Assembly: GCA_930987725.1 (NCBI GenBank)
Contig: CAKNKY010000002.1
Span: forward strand, 82,478 to 146,477
Source of the DNA: an uncultured Anaeromassilibacillus sp.
Lineage (GTDB): Bacteria; Bacillota; Clostridia; Oscillospirales; Acutalibacteraceae
Reading direction: 5' to 3'
Length of the DNA stretch: 64,000 bases
Shown here: piece after piece, positions 32,604 through 41,532 of the stretch
Numbering within the stretch: the stretch's first letter is position 1
How the letters are laid out: each line of letters starts with the position of its first letter
Position numbers and translations under genes: made by a program
Notes under the pieces: model-generated
The model's input: the letters and a program-made list of their open reading frames with translations, nothing else
Told to the model about the DNA's origin: nothing
Databases searched by the model: none

Positions 32604-34807
32604 AAGTGTTAATCGCGGGACAGTACGGCGTCTTCCTCGGCCAGCTGATTGACATCTTCCACAAGGAAGGCTGGGAGGTGTATCTGCTCACGGGCGAGGG
32701 CCGCCCTTCCAGGCGGCGGCGCAACGTGTTTGAACAATATTATTTCCGGTATGACAGCGAGAGCGTGCGCGACATCATGGACAGCGCCTCCCCGGATCTG
32801 CTTCTGTTTGCCGGCGCGTTCGACAGCGCGTTCCGGCAGGAAAACGCGCGCCGCGGCTCCATGCTCTTCCTCTCCGGTCTCACGAACCTGCTCATGCTGG
32901 CGCAGCTTCTGAAGGTGCCGCGCTTTGTGTATCTTTCCACGCACGAGGTGTTCGGGGAAAGCTGCCTCACGCCGATCCGGGAGGATATGCCTCCCAGCCC
33001 TGTCTCGAGCCGCGGCGTGCTGCTGGAGCAGGGCGAATCGCTTGTGCGGCGCTACGGCGAATCGTCGGGCCTTGACACCGTCATTCTGCGGCTTGACCAT
33101 CTTTACTGGATGCCGAAGGACCGCGACGACGTGTGTGAAACGCACGCCCGGCTCTGCCTTTCCGCCTTCCAGGACAACGTGATCCCCGCCTCCGCCAAGC
33201 AGATCTTTTCGGCCGTCTATGCGGCGGATGCGGCCTTTTCCGTGTTCCAGGTGGCGGCGGCCCCCACCCACCGCGACGCGATCTACCACATCACCTCGCA
33301 GGAGGAGGAGAGCGAGATCGACGCCGCCCGCGTGATCCGCGAGGCCGCCGGCGAAAAGGTGCTCATCAAGGACAACACCGTGGGCCTCACGCAGAAGACG
33401 GTGCTCTCCGGCAAGCTGCTCGAGCGGGAGTTCGGCATCCGTGCGCGTTATTCCTACCGCACGCAGGCGCCGCTCATCCTGCGGCACATGCAGCGCCACC
33501 CGAAGCGGTTCGCCCCGCGCGGGCGCGGCAGGGCGGGCTTCTTCGGCCGCCTGTGGGAGCGCTGCCGCACCACCTTCTGGAAGCTCGTGCCGTTCGCGGA
33601 AAATTTCCTGGTCTTCATCGCCGTCTTCATGATCAACAACCGCACGGCGGACAGCGACTTCGTGCGTTATCTCGACGTCTTTCTGCTCTACGTCGTGCTC
33701 TTCGCCGTGTTTTACGGCAAGCGGCAGGGCATAGTGGCCGCATTGCTGAGCGTGGCGGGCTTCCTGTTCCGCCAGAACTATTACCGCCAGGGCATTGAGA
33801 TCCTCATGGACTACAACACTTACATCTGGATTGCCCAGCTCTTCATTGTGGGCATGGGCGTGGGCCACCTGCGCGATTCGCTCAACATGGTGGCCGAGGA
33901 CAAGGACGAGGAGATCTCCTTCCTCACAAACCAGCTCGACGATGTGCACGCCGTGAACAGCAGCAACCTGCGCGTGAAGAACATTCTGGAGGACCACATC
34001 CTCAATTACGACGACAGTCTCGGCACGCTCACCTACCTTGTCGATCAGCTCGGCCGCTTCCAGAAGGAAGACGTCCTCGTGCGCGCGGCGGACGCGGTCG
34101 CGGAGGTGGTCGGCACAAAGGACGTCGCGATCTATAAGGTGTCCAACGCCGATTACGCGCGATTGCTCGTCTCCACCACGGATCGGGCCAGGTCGCTCGG
34201 CAAATCGCTCAAGTATTCCGCCGCCGAGCCGATTGCCGCGGCGCTGAGCCGGCGGGAGGTCTTTGTGAACCGCAGCCTGAGGGAGGATCTGCCCATCATG
34301 GGCTGCGGCCTGTATGCGGAGGAGGAGCTGCAGTACATCCTGTTTATCTGGAACCTGCCGTTTGAGCGCGTCTCGCTGCACGAGATGGATCTGCTTAAGG
34401 TGGTCGGTTCATTGATCCAGAGCGCCGTCACGCGCGAAGCGCAGTACCAGAATGCGCTGCAGGCGGAGCGATGCCTGCCCGGCGTTTCCATTCTGAACGA
34501 GGAAACGCTTGAGGAACAGCTTGCGGCCGGCCGCCAGGCAAAGGAGAAGGAGTATTTTATCTATTCGCTTCTGCGCGTGGTGGAGCCTGTGCCGCGCCGT
34601 GCGCCGGACGGCGGCTGGGTGCAGGAGGATCTGCTCGCGGCGGAGCACACGCTTACCCGCAGCATCCGCGACACGGATTTCATCGGCATGGGGCGCGACG
34701 GCCATCTGCGCGTCCTCGTGACGAACGCCGGCCCGGAGGACGCCGCCATCGTGATGGAACGGCTGAGAAAGCAGGGGATCACATGCGAATTGGAAACGAC
34801 AGACTGA
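32600..34807 (+). CDS. pelD: PelD-like c-di-GMP receptor with N-terminal degenerate epimerase domain
   Basis: Protein of 735 residues. Residues 1-295 look like an extended SDR/NAD-epimerase (STHEVFGE at 113-120, VILRLDHLYW at 161-170), but the catalytic YxxxK is not present: the equivalent stretch is PVSSRGVLLEQGE. The glycine motif is also irregular (G7, G10, G14). Four membrane helices lie at about 330-425, then a short coiled linker, a GAF domain (about 475-620) and a degenerate GGDEF. There the active-site motif is R-D-G-H-L (699-703), but an I-site R690-x-x-D693 stands exactly five residues before it, as in c-di-GMP-binding PelD. This predicts a non-cyclase receptor that switches on Pel synthesis. 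Coupled by overlap to both neighbours. Confidence 0.8.
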   Translation: MKVLIAGQYGVFLGQLIDIFHKEGWEVYLLTGEGRPSRRRRNVFEQYYFRYDSESVRDIMDSASPDLLLFAGAFDSAFRQENARRGSMLFLSGLTNLLMLAQLLKVPRFVYLSTHEVFGESCLTPIREDMPPSPVSSRGVLLEQGESLVRRYGESSGLDTVILRLDHLYWMPKDRDDVCETHARLCLSAFQDNVIPASAKQIFSAVYAADAAFSVFQVAAAPTHRDAIYHITSQEEESEIDAARVIREAAGEKVLIKDNTVGLTQKTVLSGKLLEREFGIRARYSYRTQAPLILRHMQRHPKRFAPRGRGRAGFFGRLWERCRTTFWKLVPFAENFLVFIAVFMINNRTADSDFVRYLDVFLLYVVLFAVFYGKRQGIVAALLSVAGFLFRQNYYRQGIEILMDYNTYIWIAQLFIVGMGVGHLRDSLNMVAEDKDEEISFLTNQLDDVHAVNSSNLRVKNILEDHILNYDDSLGTLTYLVDQLGRFQKEDVLVRAADAVAEVVGTKDVAIYKVSNADYARLLVSTTDRARSLGKSLKYSAAEPIAAALSRREVFVNRSLREDLPIMGCGLYAEEELQYILFIWNLPFERVSLHEMDLLKVVGSLIQSAVTREAQYQNALQAERCLPGVSILNEETLEEQLAAGRQAKEKEYFIYSLLRVVEPVPRRAPDGGWVQEDLLAAEHTLTRSIRDTDFIGMGRDGHLRVLVTNAGPEDAAIVMERLRKQGITCELETTD

Positions 34808-35763
34808 CAGCGCCGATCTTCCTCGCGGCTGTCATCGTGAACGCTGTGTTCGCCGTGTGCTATCTAATCTACGGCCTCGTCACGGCGCGGCGCGGAGGAC
34901 AGGAGCGCGGCAACCGCGGCAAATATGTGCTGCTCTCCTTTGTGATGCTCATCTGCCCCGTGGCGGCCGCCTGCACGCTGGGGGCCGGTCATCTCGTGTA
35001 TCAGCTGCTCAGCCGCCATGGCGTGGATATGAGCGACGTCTCCTTCAGCCGGGAAAAGCACGAGTCCCCGCTCCCGGCGGATTTGGAGACGGAGATCAAC
35101 ATCGTGCCCATGCGCGAGGCCATGACGGTGGCGGACACCGGCCGCAGGCGGCGCATGCTGCTCAACGTGCTGAAAAAGGATGTGCGCCGTTCGCTGAGCT
35201 CCATTGCGCTGGCGATGGAAAACGCCGATTCCGAAACGTCGCACTACGCCACCTCCGTGGTGACGGATGTGCTCTCCGATTTCCGCGGCACGGCGCAGAA
35301 TGCGGCCGAGGCGCTCAAGCGAGACCCCGGCAACGTGGAGGTGGGGAAGCTTCTGCTCGAGCACCTGCTCACGGCGCTGCAATACAACCTTCTCACCGGC
35401 GCGGAAAAATCCACCTACGCCTACATGGCCGCCAACACGGCGGAAACCGTGTTCCGCGTCTCGCCCGCCGCGCTGGAGGACTGGGAGTATGCGCGCATCA
35501 CGCGGCTCATGGACGAACAGGGAGATTTCCGGGCCGCGGAGCAGTGGGCCGGGCGCGGCCTGGAATACTGGCCGCTGAAGCTCGAGCCCTACAAGGAGGC
35601 CATGCGCCTCTACTTCCGCCACGGCGACCGCGAAGCGTTCTTTGCCTGCCTGGAACGGCTCAAGGCGGCGAACGTGACGGCCGACCGTGAGACGATGGAG
35701 TGGATTCGCTTCTTCCGACGCGAACCGGCGGAACCTGCCGGGAAAGAGAAAACGGCCCGCTGA
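34783..35763 (+). CDS. PelE-like membrane protein with helical repeats
   Basis: Protein of 326 residues. Two N-terminal membrane helices (about 12-32 and 46-72) are followed by a cytoplasmic helical region with TPR-like pairs, such as NAAEALKRDPGNVEVGKLLLEHLL, DFRAAEQWAGRGLEYWPLKLEPYKEAM and DREAFFACLERLKAANV. This layout (two helices plus TPR) and its place directly after the PelD-like gene fit PelE, which binds PelD and the polymerase complex in other bacteria. Sequence conservation of PelE is low, so the assignment rests partly on context. It overlaps the PelD frame by 25 bases. Confidence 0.65.
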   Translation: MRIGNDRLTAPIFLAAVIVNAVFAVCYLIYGLVTARRGGQERGNRGKYVLLSFVMLICPVAAACTLGAGHLVYQLLSRHGVDMSDVSFSREKHESPLPADLETEINIVPMREAMTVADTGRRRRMLLNVLKKDVRRSLSSIALAMENADSETSHYATSVVTDVLSDFRGTAQNAAEALKRDPGNVEVGKLLLEHLLTALQYNLLTGAEKSTYAYMAANTAETVFRVSPAALEDWEYARITRLMDEQGDFRAAEQWAGRGLEYWPLKLEPYKEAMRLYFRHGDREAFFACLERLKAANVTADRETMEWIRFFRREPAEPAGKEKTAR

Positions 35764-35796
35764 ACGGCAGGCACACAGGGGAAAGGAGGGAAAAAC

Positions 35797-38202
35797 ATGT
35801 CGTTTGCCGTGGAAACGCTGCTGTGGCTGATCCGCGTGTTCCTCCTCTATTTTGCGGCTGTGTTCCTTCCTCCCGCCTTTGTGCTGCGCCCTGTCCTGCG
35901 GGGGAAGCCCTTCTCGCAGTGCTTTCTCATCTGCGCGGTGAGCGGCCATTTTTACATTGTCTTTGCCACGGAGCTGCTGGCGCTGGTGCATCTCACGTGG
36001 GGGCCCGCCCTCCTGCTGGCCCTCCTCCTCCCGGTTGGCTGGCGGGCGTATGTCTCTTACCGGGAGCCGATCCGCGCGGGCGCCCGCCGGTTTGCCGTCT
36101 CGGGCCTGCGCGTGCTGCGCCGCCAGATCAGCGTGCGGTTCTGCGTGATCTCCCTGTTCCGCGCCGTGCGGGGCGTGCTGCAGCGCCCGCTCTCCGCGTT
36201 TTGTCGGTATCTGCGCACGCATTTCTGGGAAGCGCTGCTCTGCGCGGGCAGCGCCTGCTGCACGCTGTGGCTGTTCGGCTCGAATGCCCTCCGCATTTAC
36301 GGCTACACCGCTTCCGACATCGTCGTCCATCAGGAGTGGCTCCAAAACCTGAGAGACGGCGTGCTCTTTTCCGGCGGCATCTATCCCATGGGCATGCACT
36401 GCATCATCTATTTCCTGCACGCGGTTTCGGGCGTGCCCACCGTGATTCTGATGCGGCTGATCCCCGTGGCGGCGGATTTCCTCACCTTTTCCATGATCCC
36501 CGTCACGCTCAAGGTGCTGTGCCGCTTCCGCTATACGCCGTATCTCGCGTATCTGGCGCTCACGCTGGCCTCCTTCACGAAGTCGGATCGGCTTCTGCGC
36601 TATTTTTCCGCGCTGCCGCAGGAGTTCGGCATGATGTTTGTGCTGCCGTGCCTGGCCTCGCTCGTGCTGTTTCTGCGCCGGTTTGCGGCGGAGGAGCGCG
36701 AGTACCGGAAGCTGAAAAAGGAAAAGCTGCTCTACACGCGCGTGGAGGAGCGCACGCCGCGCCGGAAATCCACGCTGTGGCTCATTGTGCTGGGCATGTC
36801 GTTCGCGCTCACGTTCGCCGTGCATTTTTACGCCACGATCATTGCCGCCGTGGTTCTGCTGGGCGGCGCGGCGGGCTGGTGCACCATTGTGTTTCGCCCC
36901 AAGTGTCTGGGCCGCGCCGCGGCGGCCGCTCTCCTCTCGTTTTCGGTGGCGATTTTCCCCATGGCCGTCTCCTTTGCCCAGGGCACGCCGCTGCAGGGCT
37001 CGCTCTACTGGGCCGTTTCCGTGATGGAGGGGGACGGGGAGGACGAAACGGCCGGGGAGCAGGAAACGGTTTCCTCCGCTCCTGCAGGCGAAGATTCCGC
37101 CGCCCCGGAGGACGGCGCGCCCGCCGCTTCCGAAAGCGGAGAAGCCGGCGGCACATCCGGCGGGGACGCGGACGCTCCGCCGGGCGCTGCGGCGCAGTCC
37201 TCCCCCACGCTGCAGGAGCGGCTGGACAACGTGGTGCAGCGGATAACCGGCGTGCTGCAGCGCGTCTGTGAGACGGCGCGCGCCTACTTCACCGAGTATC
37301 TGTTTGAGAGCGAAGCCGTCACCCGCGCGGCGCTGCTGCTCTTTGCGCTGCTGCTCGCGCAGATCCCGCTGCTTCTGCTGCTGCGCCAGTGGGAGGCCGC
37401 CCGCGCCGCGATCGCCGTGTTCGTGCTGCAGGCAGCGCTGACGCTGCTCGCCGCTGCCGAAGACCTGGGCCTGCCCGTGCTCATCGACACACCGCGCATG
37501 TCCGGCTTCCAGACGTATCTGCTGCCGCTTCTGCTCGGCCTTTCGGTGGACGGCGCGCTCGCCGTGTGCGCTTCCGTGGTGCGCGTGGAACGGCTGTGGC
37601 GCGGCGTGTCGCTGCTGCTCACGGCCTCCTTCCTGTTCCTGTGCGTGACCACGGGCCATGTGCGCGGCGCCGTTGACAACGTGGGCTGCGTGCAGACGAA
37701 CGGGGCGGCCATCTGCGTCTACGACATCATGGAGCGCTACCCGGAGCAGAAGTGGACGATCGTCTCGTGCAACGAGGAGCGCACGATGATCGACGGCACG
37801 GGCTGGCATTACGAGGTCATCGATTTTCTCGAATCCATGGAGGACTATGACGGCGGCAGCGAGATGCGGATTCCCACGCAATACGTCTTTTTCTTCATCG
37901 AAAAGGAAAGCCTGGAATACGGCACCACCTGGCCGGAGGGCACCGATCCCACGGCGGGCGAGGAGTGGGCCTCCCTGCCGCTGCCGCGGAAATCCGGCAT
38001 TTCGCAGTACACCGGGCTGAACCGCATCATCGTCAACTCCCGCATGTATTATTGGGCGCAGGCATTTCAGGAACAGTGCCCGAACGAGATGCACGTGTTT
38101 TACGAGGATGAGAGCTTCATCTGCTATGTGATGGAGCAGAACGAATACGCGCTTTATAATTTCGCCATTGATTACGGTTTCAACAGCGGGGGGCGGTCCT
38201 GA
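35797..38202 (+). CDS. Large polytopic membrane protein of the Pel operon, possibly GT-C-like
   Basis: Not assigned to a named family. The 801-residue protein has about twelve or more hydrophobic helices. An outer segment YTASDIVVHQEWLQNLRDG contains an acidic residue followed by His, similar to the first loop of GT-C glycosyltransferases. Residues about 410-468 are a low-complexity Glu/Ala/Gly/Ser linker. The last 170 residues after the final helix are an outer globular domain with NEERTMIDGTGWHYEVIDF and a Trp/Tyr-rich end. It is preceded by AAAGGAGGG, and its TGATG overlaps the next gene. A role in polymerising, modifying or exporting the Pel-like glycan is inference from position. Confidence 0.6.
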   Translation: MSFAVETLLWLIRVFLLYFAAVFLPPAFVLRPVLRGKPFSQCFLICAVSGHFYIVFATELLALVHLTWGPALLLALLLPVGWRAYVSYREPIRAGARRFAVSGLRVLRRQISVRFCVISLFRAVRGVLQRPLSAFCRYLRTHFWEALLCAGSACCTLWLFGSNALRIYGYTASDIVVHQEWLQNLRDGVLFSGGIYPMGMHCIIYFLHAVSGVPTVILMRLIPVAADFLTFSMIPVTLKVLCRFRYTPYLAYLALTLASFTKSDRLLRYFSALPQEFGMMFVLPCLASLVLFLRRFAAEEREYRKLKKEKLLYTRVEERTPRRKSTLWLIVLGMSFALTFAVHFYATIIAAVVLLGGAAGWCTIVFRPKCLGRAAAAALLSFSVAIFPMAVSFAQGTPLQGSLYWAVSVMEGDGEDETAGEQETVSSAPAGEDSAAPEDGAPAASESGEAGGTSGGDADAPPGAAAQSSPTLQERLDNVVQRITGVLQRVCETARAYFTEYLFESEAVTRAALLLFALLLAQIPLLLLLRQWEAARAAIAVFVLQAALTLLAAAEDLGLPVLIDTPRMSGFQTYLLPLLLGLSVDGALAVCASVVRVERLWRGVSLLLTASFLFLCVTTGHVRGAVDNVGCVQTNGAAICVYDIMERYPEQKWTIVSCNEERTMIDGTGWHYEVIDFLESMEDYDGGSEMRIPTQYVFFFIEKESLEYGTTWPEGTDPTAGEEWASLPLPRKSGISQYTGLNRIIVNSRMYYWAQAFQEQCPNEMHVFYEDESFICYVMEQNEYALYNFAIDYGFNSGGRS

Positions 38203-40028
38203 TGGTCAGCAAATCGAATTATGCCGTCATCCTGGGCGTGATGCTCGTCGTGCTGTTCCTGTTTCAGTTCACCGGCATTTCGCAGGACGTGGTGCTGCGC
38301 AGCGGGGAAAACCCCGCGCTGGGGGAAGCGCTGACGGTGCAGGAGGAAACGGCGGCACAGGAATCGTTTGAGCAGGAGACGGAAGCGCTCGCCTCCGGCA
38401 AGGCGGGGGCCGGACACGCGGAGATCCGCGGGGACGCCGGCTTCGCGGGCGGCGGCGAAGCGCTGCTGCGCACGGTTGCGTCATGGTGTGAAGCGCAGAA
38501 GCGCGCGCTCACGCAGTATGAAAGCCTTGCGGAAGCCGCCGCCGACCCGGACGGCCCCGCCCTGCTCGTGGCGGACGGCGCCGCGCTGGCGCAGGAGGCG
38601 GAGCAGGAGGCCCTGGCAGAGCTGGGGGAACAGGGGCGCAGCGTGATTGTGTCCACGCTCCCGCCGGCGGACGCGCTCTCGACCTCGCGCACGCTGCGCG
38701 AAAGCCTGGGCGTGCGCGAAGTCGTGCGCGAATCGCTCGATCTGGACGGCTTCACGCTCTATGAGGGCCTGCTGCTCGGCGGCGGGGAAACGTTCGATGA
38801 ACTTCCGCTCACGGTGCCCTATGTGCGGCTCGGCGCGGCGTGCAAGGTGTACGCCGTGGGCGTGCTGGAGGAAGAATGGTTTGAATCGCTCGAAAACGAG
38901 GAGCTGCCGCCCATCCTGTGGCGCGCCGGCAACGGCGGCGGCCTCACGGCCGTGGTGAACGGCGAGTTTCTGGAAGCGGAGACCGGCACCGGCCTGCTCA
39001 CCGGCCTGGCGGCCGATCTCACGAACCTCTCCGTCTACCCGGTTGTGAACGCGCGCGTCTCCGCCGCGGAAAATTACCCGCTGCTGGCGGAGGAAAACGA
39101 GGAGCAGATGACCGAGCTTTACGGCCAGGGCAGCGTGAACCTCTTCCGCGATACCATCTGGCCCGGTCTGGCCGGCATTTTCTATGACACCGGAGAGAGC
39201 CTGACGGCGCTGTGCGCGCCCCGCCTCGATTACACCCGCCCCCTGAACCGGGATGAGGATCTCGCCGAGTTTTACTACCAGCAGATCCTGAAGATGCAGG
39301 GCGAGATCGGCCTTTCCGGGATGCAGGTGTCGGATGTGCCGCTGGAGGAGAAGCTTTCGCAGGATCTCGATTACCTGCACAGCGTGCTGCCGGAGTATGG
39401 GATCAGCGTGTTTTATGCCGGCAGTCTGGCGGGCAGCGAGTACGAGGGCCTGCTCGGCGGCGTGCTGGAGGATGTGCGCACCGTGCTGGCGGACGGCTTC
39501 GGCGAGGACGGGCGGCTGTTCTCCTATCTGGAAAACGGTGCCGTCCGCCTTTCCGTCTATCTGGACGGCACCGTGCACGAGGAGGAGGACGATTTCCTGC
39601 TGCGCTGCACGCAGACAGGCTACGCCTACTGCGCCTCGGGCGTGGATCTCTCCCGCATCGTGTTCCCGGAATCGGAGGATGACCTGTGGAACAACATGAG
39701 CCTCGAGTGGGCGCGGCTTTACCGGCCGTACCGTTTGCGCTATGCGTATTTCGACGCCCTCACGGCCTCGCAGGCGGGCCGCCGCGTGCGCGAATATCTG
39801 GCCGTTTCCTATGACGGCGCGCGCGCCGGGGATACGCTCACCCTCACGGCGGGCGGCGGGGAGACGATGTATTTCATGCTCCGCACGCACGGCGAGGAGG
39901 TTGTTTCCATGACGGGCGGCACGTTTGAGGAGCTTGAGCAGGACTGGACGCTGCTCACCGTCACAGAGGGCACGGCCGCCGTGACGCTGCGGCAGCGGGA
40001 TCGGTCCGAGTACGCGGGAAAGGAGTGA
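38202..40028 (+). CDS. DUF2194-like exported protein of the Pel operon
   Basis: Protein of 608 residues with one N-terminal membrane helix (about 8-25) and the rest outside the cell. The early outer part has GPALLVADGAAL and EQGRSVIVSTLPPADAL, a Rossmann-like alternation, and the middle contains LWRAGNGGGLTAVVNGEFLE and VYPVVNARVSAAENYPL. From about 350 comes DLAEFYYQQILKMQGEIGLS and ISVFYAGSLAGSEY, then beta-rich sequence at the end. I place it in the DUF2194 group found in Gram-positive pel clusters, where it may take the part of PelA in glycan processing. No deacetylase His/Asp triad could be identified by eye. Confidence 0.6.
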   Translation: MVSKSNYAVILGVMLVVLFLFQFTGISQDVVLRSGENPALGEALTVQEETAAQESFEQETEALASGKAGAGHAEIRGDAGFAGGGEALLRTVASWCEAQKRALTQYESLAEAAADPDGPALLVADGAALAQEAEQEALAELGEQGRSVIVSTLPPADALSTSRTLRESLGVREVVRESLDLDGFTLYEGLLLGGGETFDELPLTVPYVRLGAACKVYAVGVLEEEWFESLENEELPPILWRAGNGGGLTAVVNGEFLEAETGTGLLTGLAADLTNLSVYPVVNARVSAAENYPLLAEENEEQMTELYGQGSVNLFRDTIWPGLAGIFYDTGESLTALCAPRLDYTRPLNRDEDLAEFYYQQILKMQGEIGLSGMQVSDVPLEEKLSQDLDYLHSVLPEYGISVFYAGSLAGSEYEGLLGGVLEDVRTVLADGFGEDGRLFSYLENGAVRLSVYLDGTVHEEEDDFLLRCTQTGYAYCASGVDLSRIVFPESEDDLWNNMSLEWARLYRPYRLRYAYFDALTASQAGRRVREYLAVSYDGARAGDTLTLTAGGGETMYFMLRTHGEEVVSMTGGTFEELEQDWTLLTVTEGTAAVTLRQRDRSEYAGKE

Positions 40029-40035
40029 ACCGGCC

Positions 40036-41532
40036 GTGAAGGTCTGCCTCGTTGCCGAAGGGTGCTACCCCTATGTGGTGGGCGGTGTGTCCAGCTGGGT
40101 GCACAGCCTCATCGGCCAGTTTCCGAACCTGGAATTCGCCGTCACGGCCATCATTGCGGGCAGGGAACAGAGCGGGAAGTTTGCCTACAAGCTGCCGCCG
40201 AACGTCACGGAGGTGCGGGAAATTTATCTGAACGACTGCGAGTGGCAGGGCGGGCGGACGCGCGCCAGCTTCCGGCACCGGCTTTCCCGCACGGAGTTCG
40301 AGGCCATGCGCAGCCTTGTCATCGGCGATTCCGTGGACTGGGAGACGATCTTCCGCCTGTTTCAGGAAAAGCAGCTCTCGCTCAACCGCTTCCTTATGGG
40401 CCCCGATTTCCTGAAGATCGCCGAGGAGGTGTATGAGCTGCGCTATGGCAGCATCGTGTTTTCCGATTTCCTGTGGACGCTGCGCTCCATCTATCTGCCG
40501 CTGGGCTTCGCGCTGCAGCACGACCCCGTGAAAGCCGATCTCTATCACTGCGTGGCCACCGGGTATTCCGGCATCGTGGGCAGCCTGGCAAGCTGGAAAT
40601 ACGGCGGCGCGCTGCTCATTTCGGAGCACGGCATCTACACGCGTGAGCGGGAGGAGGAGATCATCAAGGCCAAGTGGGTCACGGGCGTCTATAAAGATTT
40701 CTGGATCGAGCAGTTCCGCAAGATGTCGCTGTGCGCCTACCAGCGGGCGGACCTCGTGACCTCCCTGTTCGAGGACGCGCGCAGCCTGCAGCTCGATCTC
40801 GGCTGCCCGAGGGAGAAGACGCGCGTCACGCCGAACGGCGTGGACATCACGCGCTTTGCCCATGTGCCCGGCAAGGAGCCGGACGATCCGATGATCCACA
40901 TCGGCGCGGCCATCCGCGTGACGCCGATCAAGGACGTCAAGACGCTGATCAACGCGTTCTATTACGCCAAGCAGCGCGACGCGCGTCTGAAGCTCTGGAT
41001 CATGGGCCCCTGGGAGGAGGACAGGGAATACGCGCAGGAGTGCTTTGAGCTCGTGGAATCGCTGCACGTGCAGGACATCGTGTTCACCGGCCGCATCCGC
41101 ATGGAGGAGTACATCGGCCGCATGGACGCGCTGATCCTCACGAGCATCAGCGAGGGCCAGCCGCTCGTGATCCTCGAGGGTTTTTCCGCGAAGAAGCCGT
41201 GCATCGCCACGAACGTGGGCAACTGCCGCGGTCTGATCTACGGCGAAGGGGACGATTTCGGCCCGGCCGGCATCCTCACCCCGCCGATGAACATCGAGAA
41301 GATCGCCGACGCTATGGTTGCCATCGCGGCGGACGGCGATGCGCGCGCCCGCATGGGGGAGGCCGGCTACCGCCGCGTGTGCAGCCGCTACCGCGTGGAG
41401 CAGATGCGCAGCACCTACCGCGCCATCTATCAGGAGCTGGCGCAGGCAAAGCATGTCCCCTGGCCGGAGGATTCCTACCGGCCGCATCCGGAACAGGAAG
41501 GAGGGAAAAGCCATGGCGGGAATCGGAATTAG
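40036..41532 (+). CDS. pelF: PelF, GT4-family Pel polymerising glycosyltransferase
   Basis: Cytosolic GT-B glycosyltransferase of 498 residues, the enzyme that links N-acetylhexosamines in Pel. It begins VCLVAEGCYPYVVGGVSSWVH, the typical PelF start with the donor/acceptor loop GGVSSW, followed by the long insertion around 70-170 that sets PelF apart from other GT4 enzymes. The C-terminal half has VTPNGVDITRF, the E373-x7-E381 motif (SEGQPLVILEGF) and ATNVGNCRGLI. GTG is the start, with AGGAG about ten bases before. Its end overlaps pelG by 20 bases. Confidence 0.92.
   Translation: MKVCLVAEGCYPYVVGGVSSWVHSLIGQFPNLEFAVTAIIAGREQSGKFAYKLPPNVTEVREIYLNDCEWQGGRTRASFRHRLSRTEFEAMRSLVIGDSVDWETIFRLFQEKQLSLNRFLMGPDFLKIAEEVYELRYGSIVFSDFLWTLRSIYLPLGFALQHDPVKADLYHCVATGYSGIVGSLASWKYGGALLISEHGIYTREREEEIIKAKWVTGVYKDFWIEQFRKMSLCAYQRADLVTSLFEDARSLQLDLGCPREKTRVTPNGVDITRFAHVPGKEPDDPMIHIGAAIRVTPIKDVKTLINAFYYAKQRDARLKLWIMGPWEEDREYAQECFELVESLHVQDIVFTGRIRMEEYIGRMDALILTSISEGQPLVILEGFSAKKPCIATNVGNCRGLIYGEGDDFGPAGILTPPMNIEKIADAMVAIAADGDARARMGEAGYRRVCSRYRVEQMRSTYRAIYQELAQAKHVPWPEDSYRPHPEQEGGKSHGGNRN

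Noticed and set aside
34864..38094. Open frame of 1076 codons on the minus strand
   Set aside because: It lies antisense to the PelE-like and large membrane protein genes. Its translation is low-complexity His/Arg/Glu/Ala without motifs, as expected from codon bias in GC-rich DNA.
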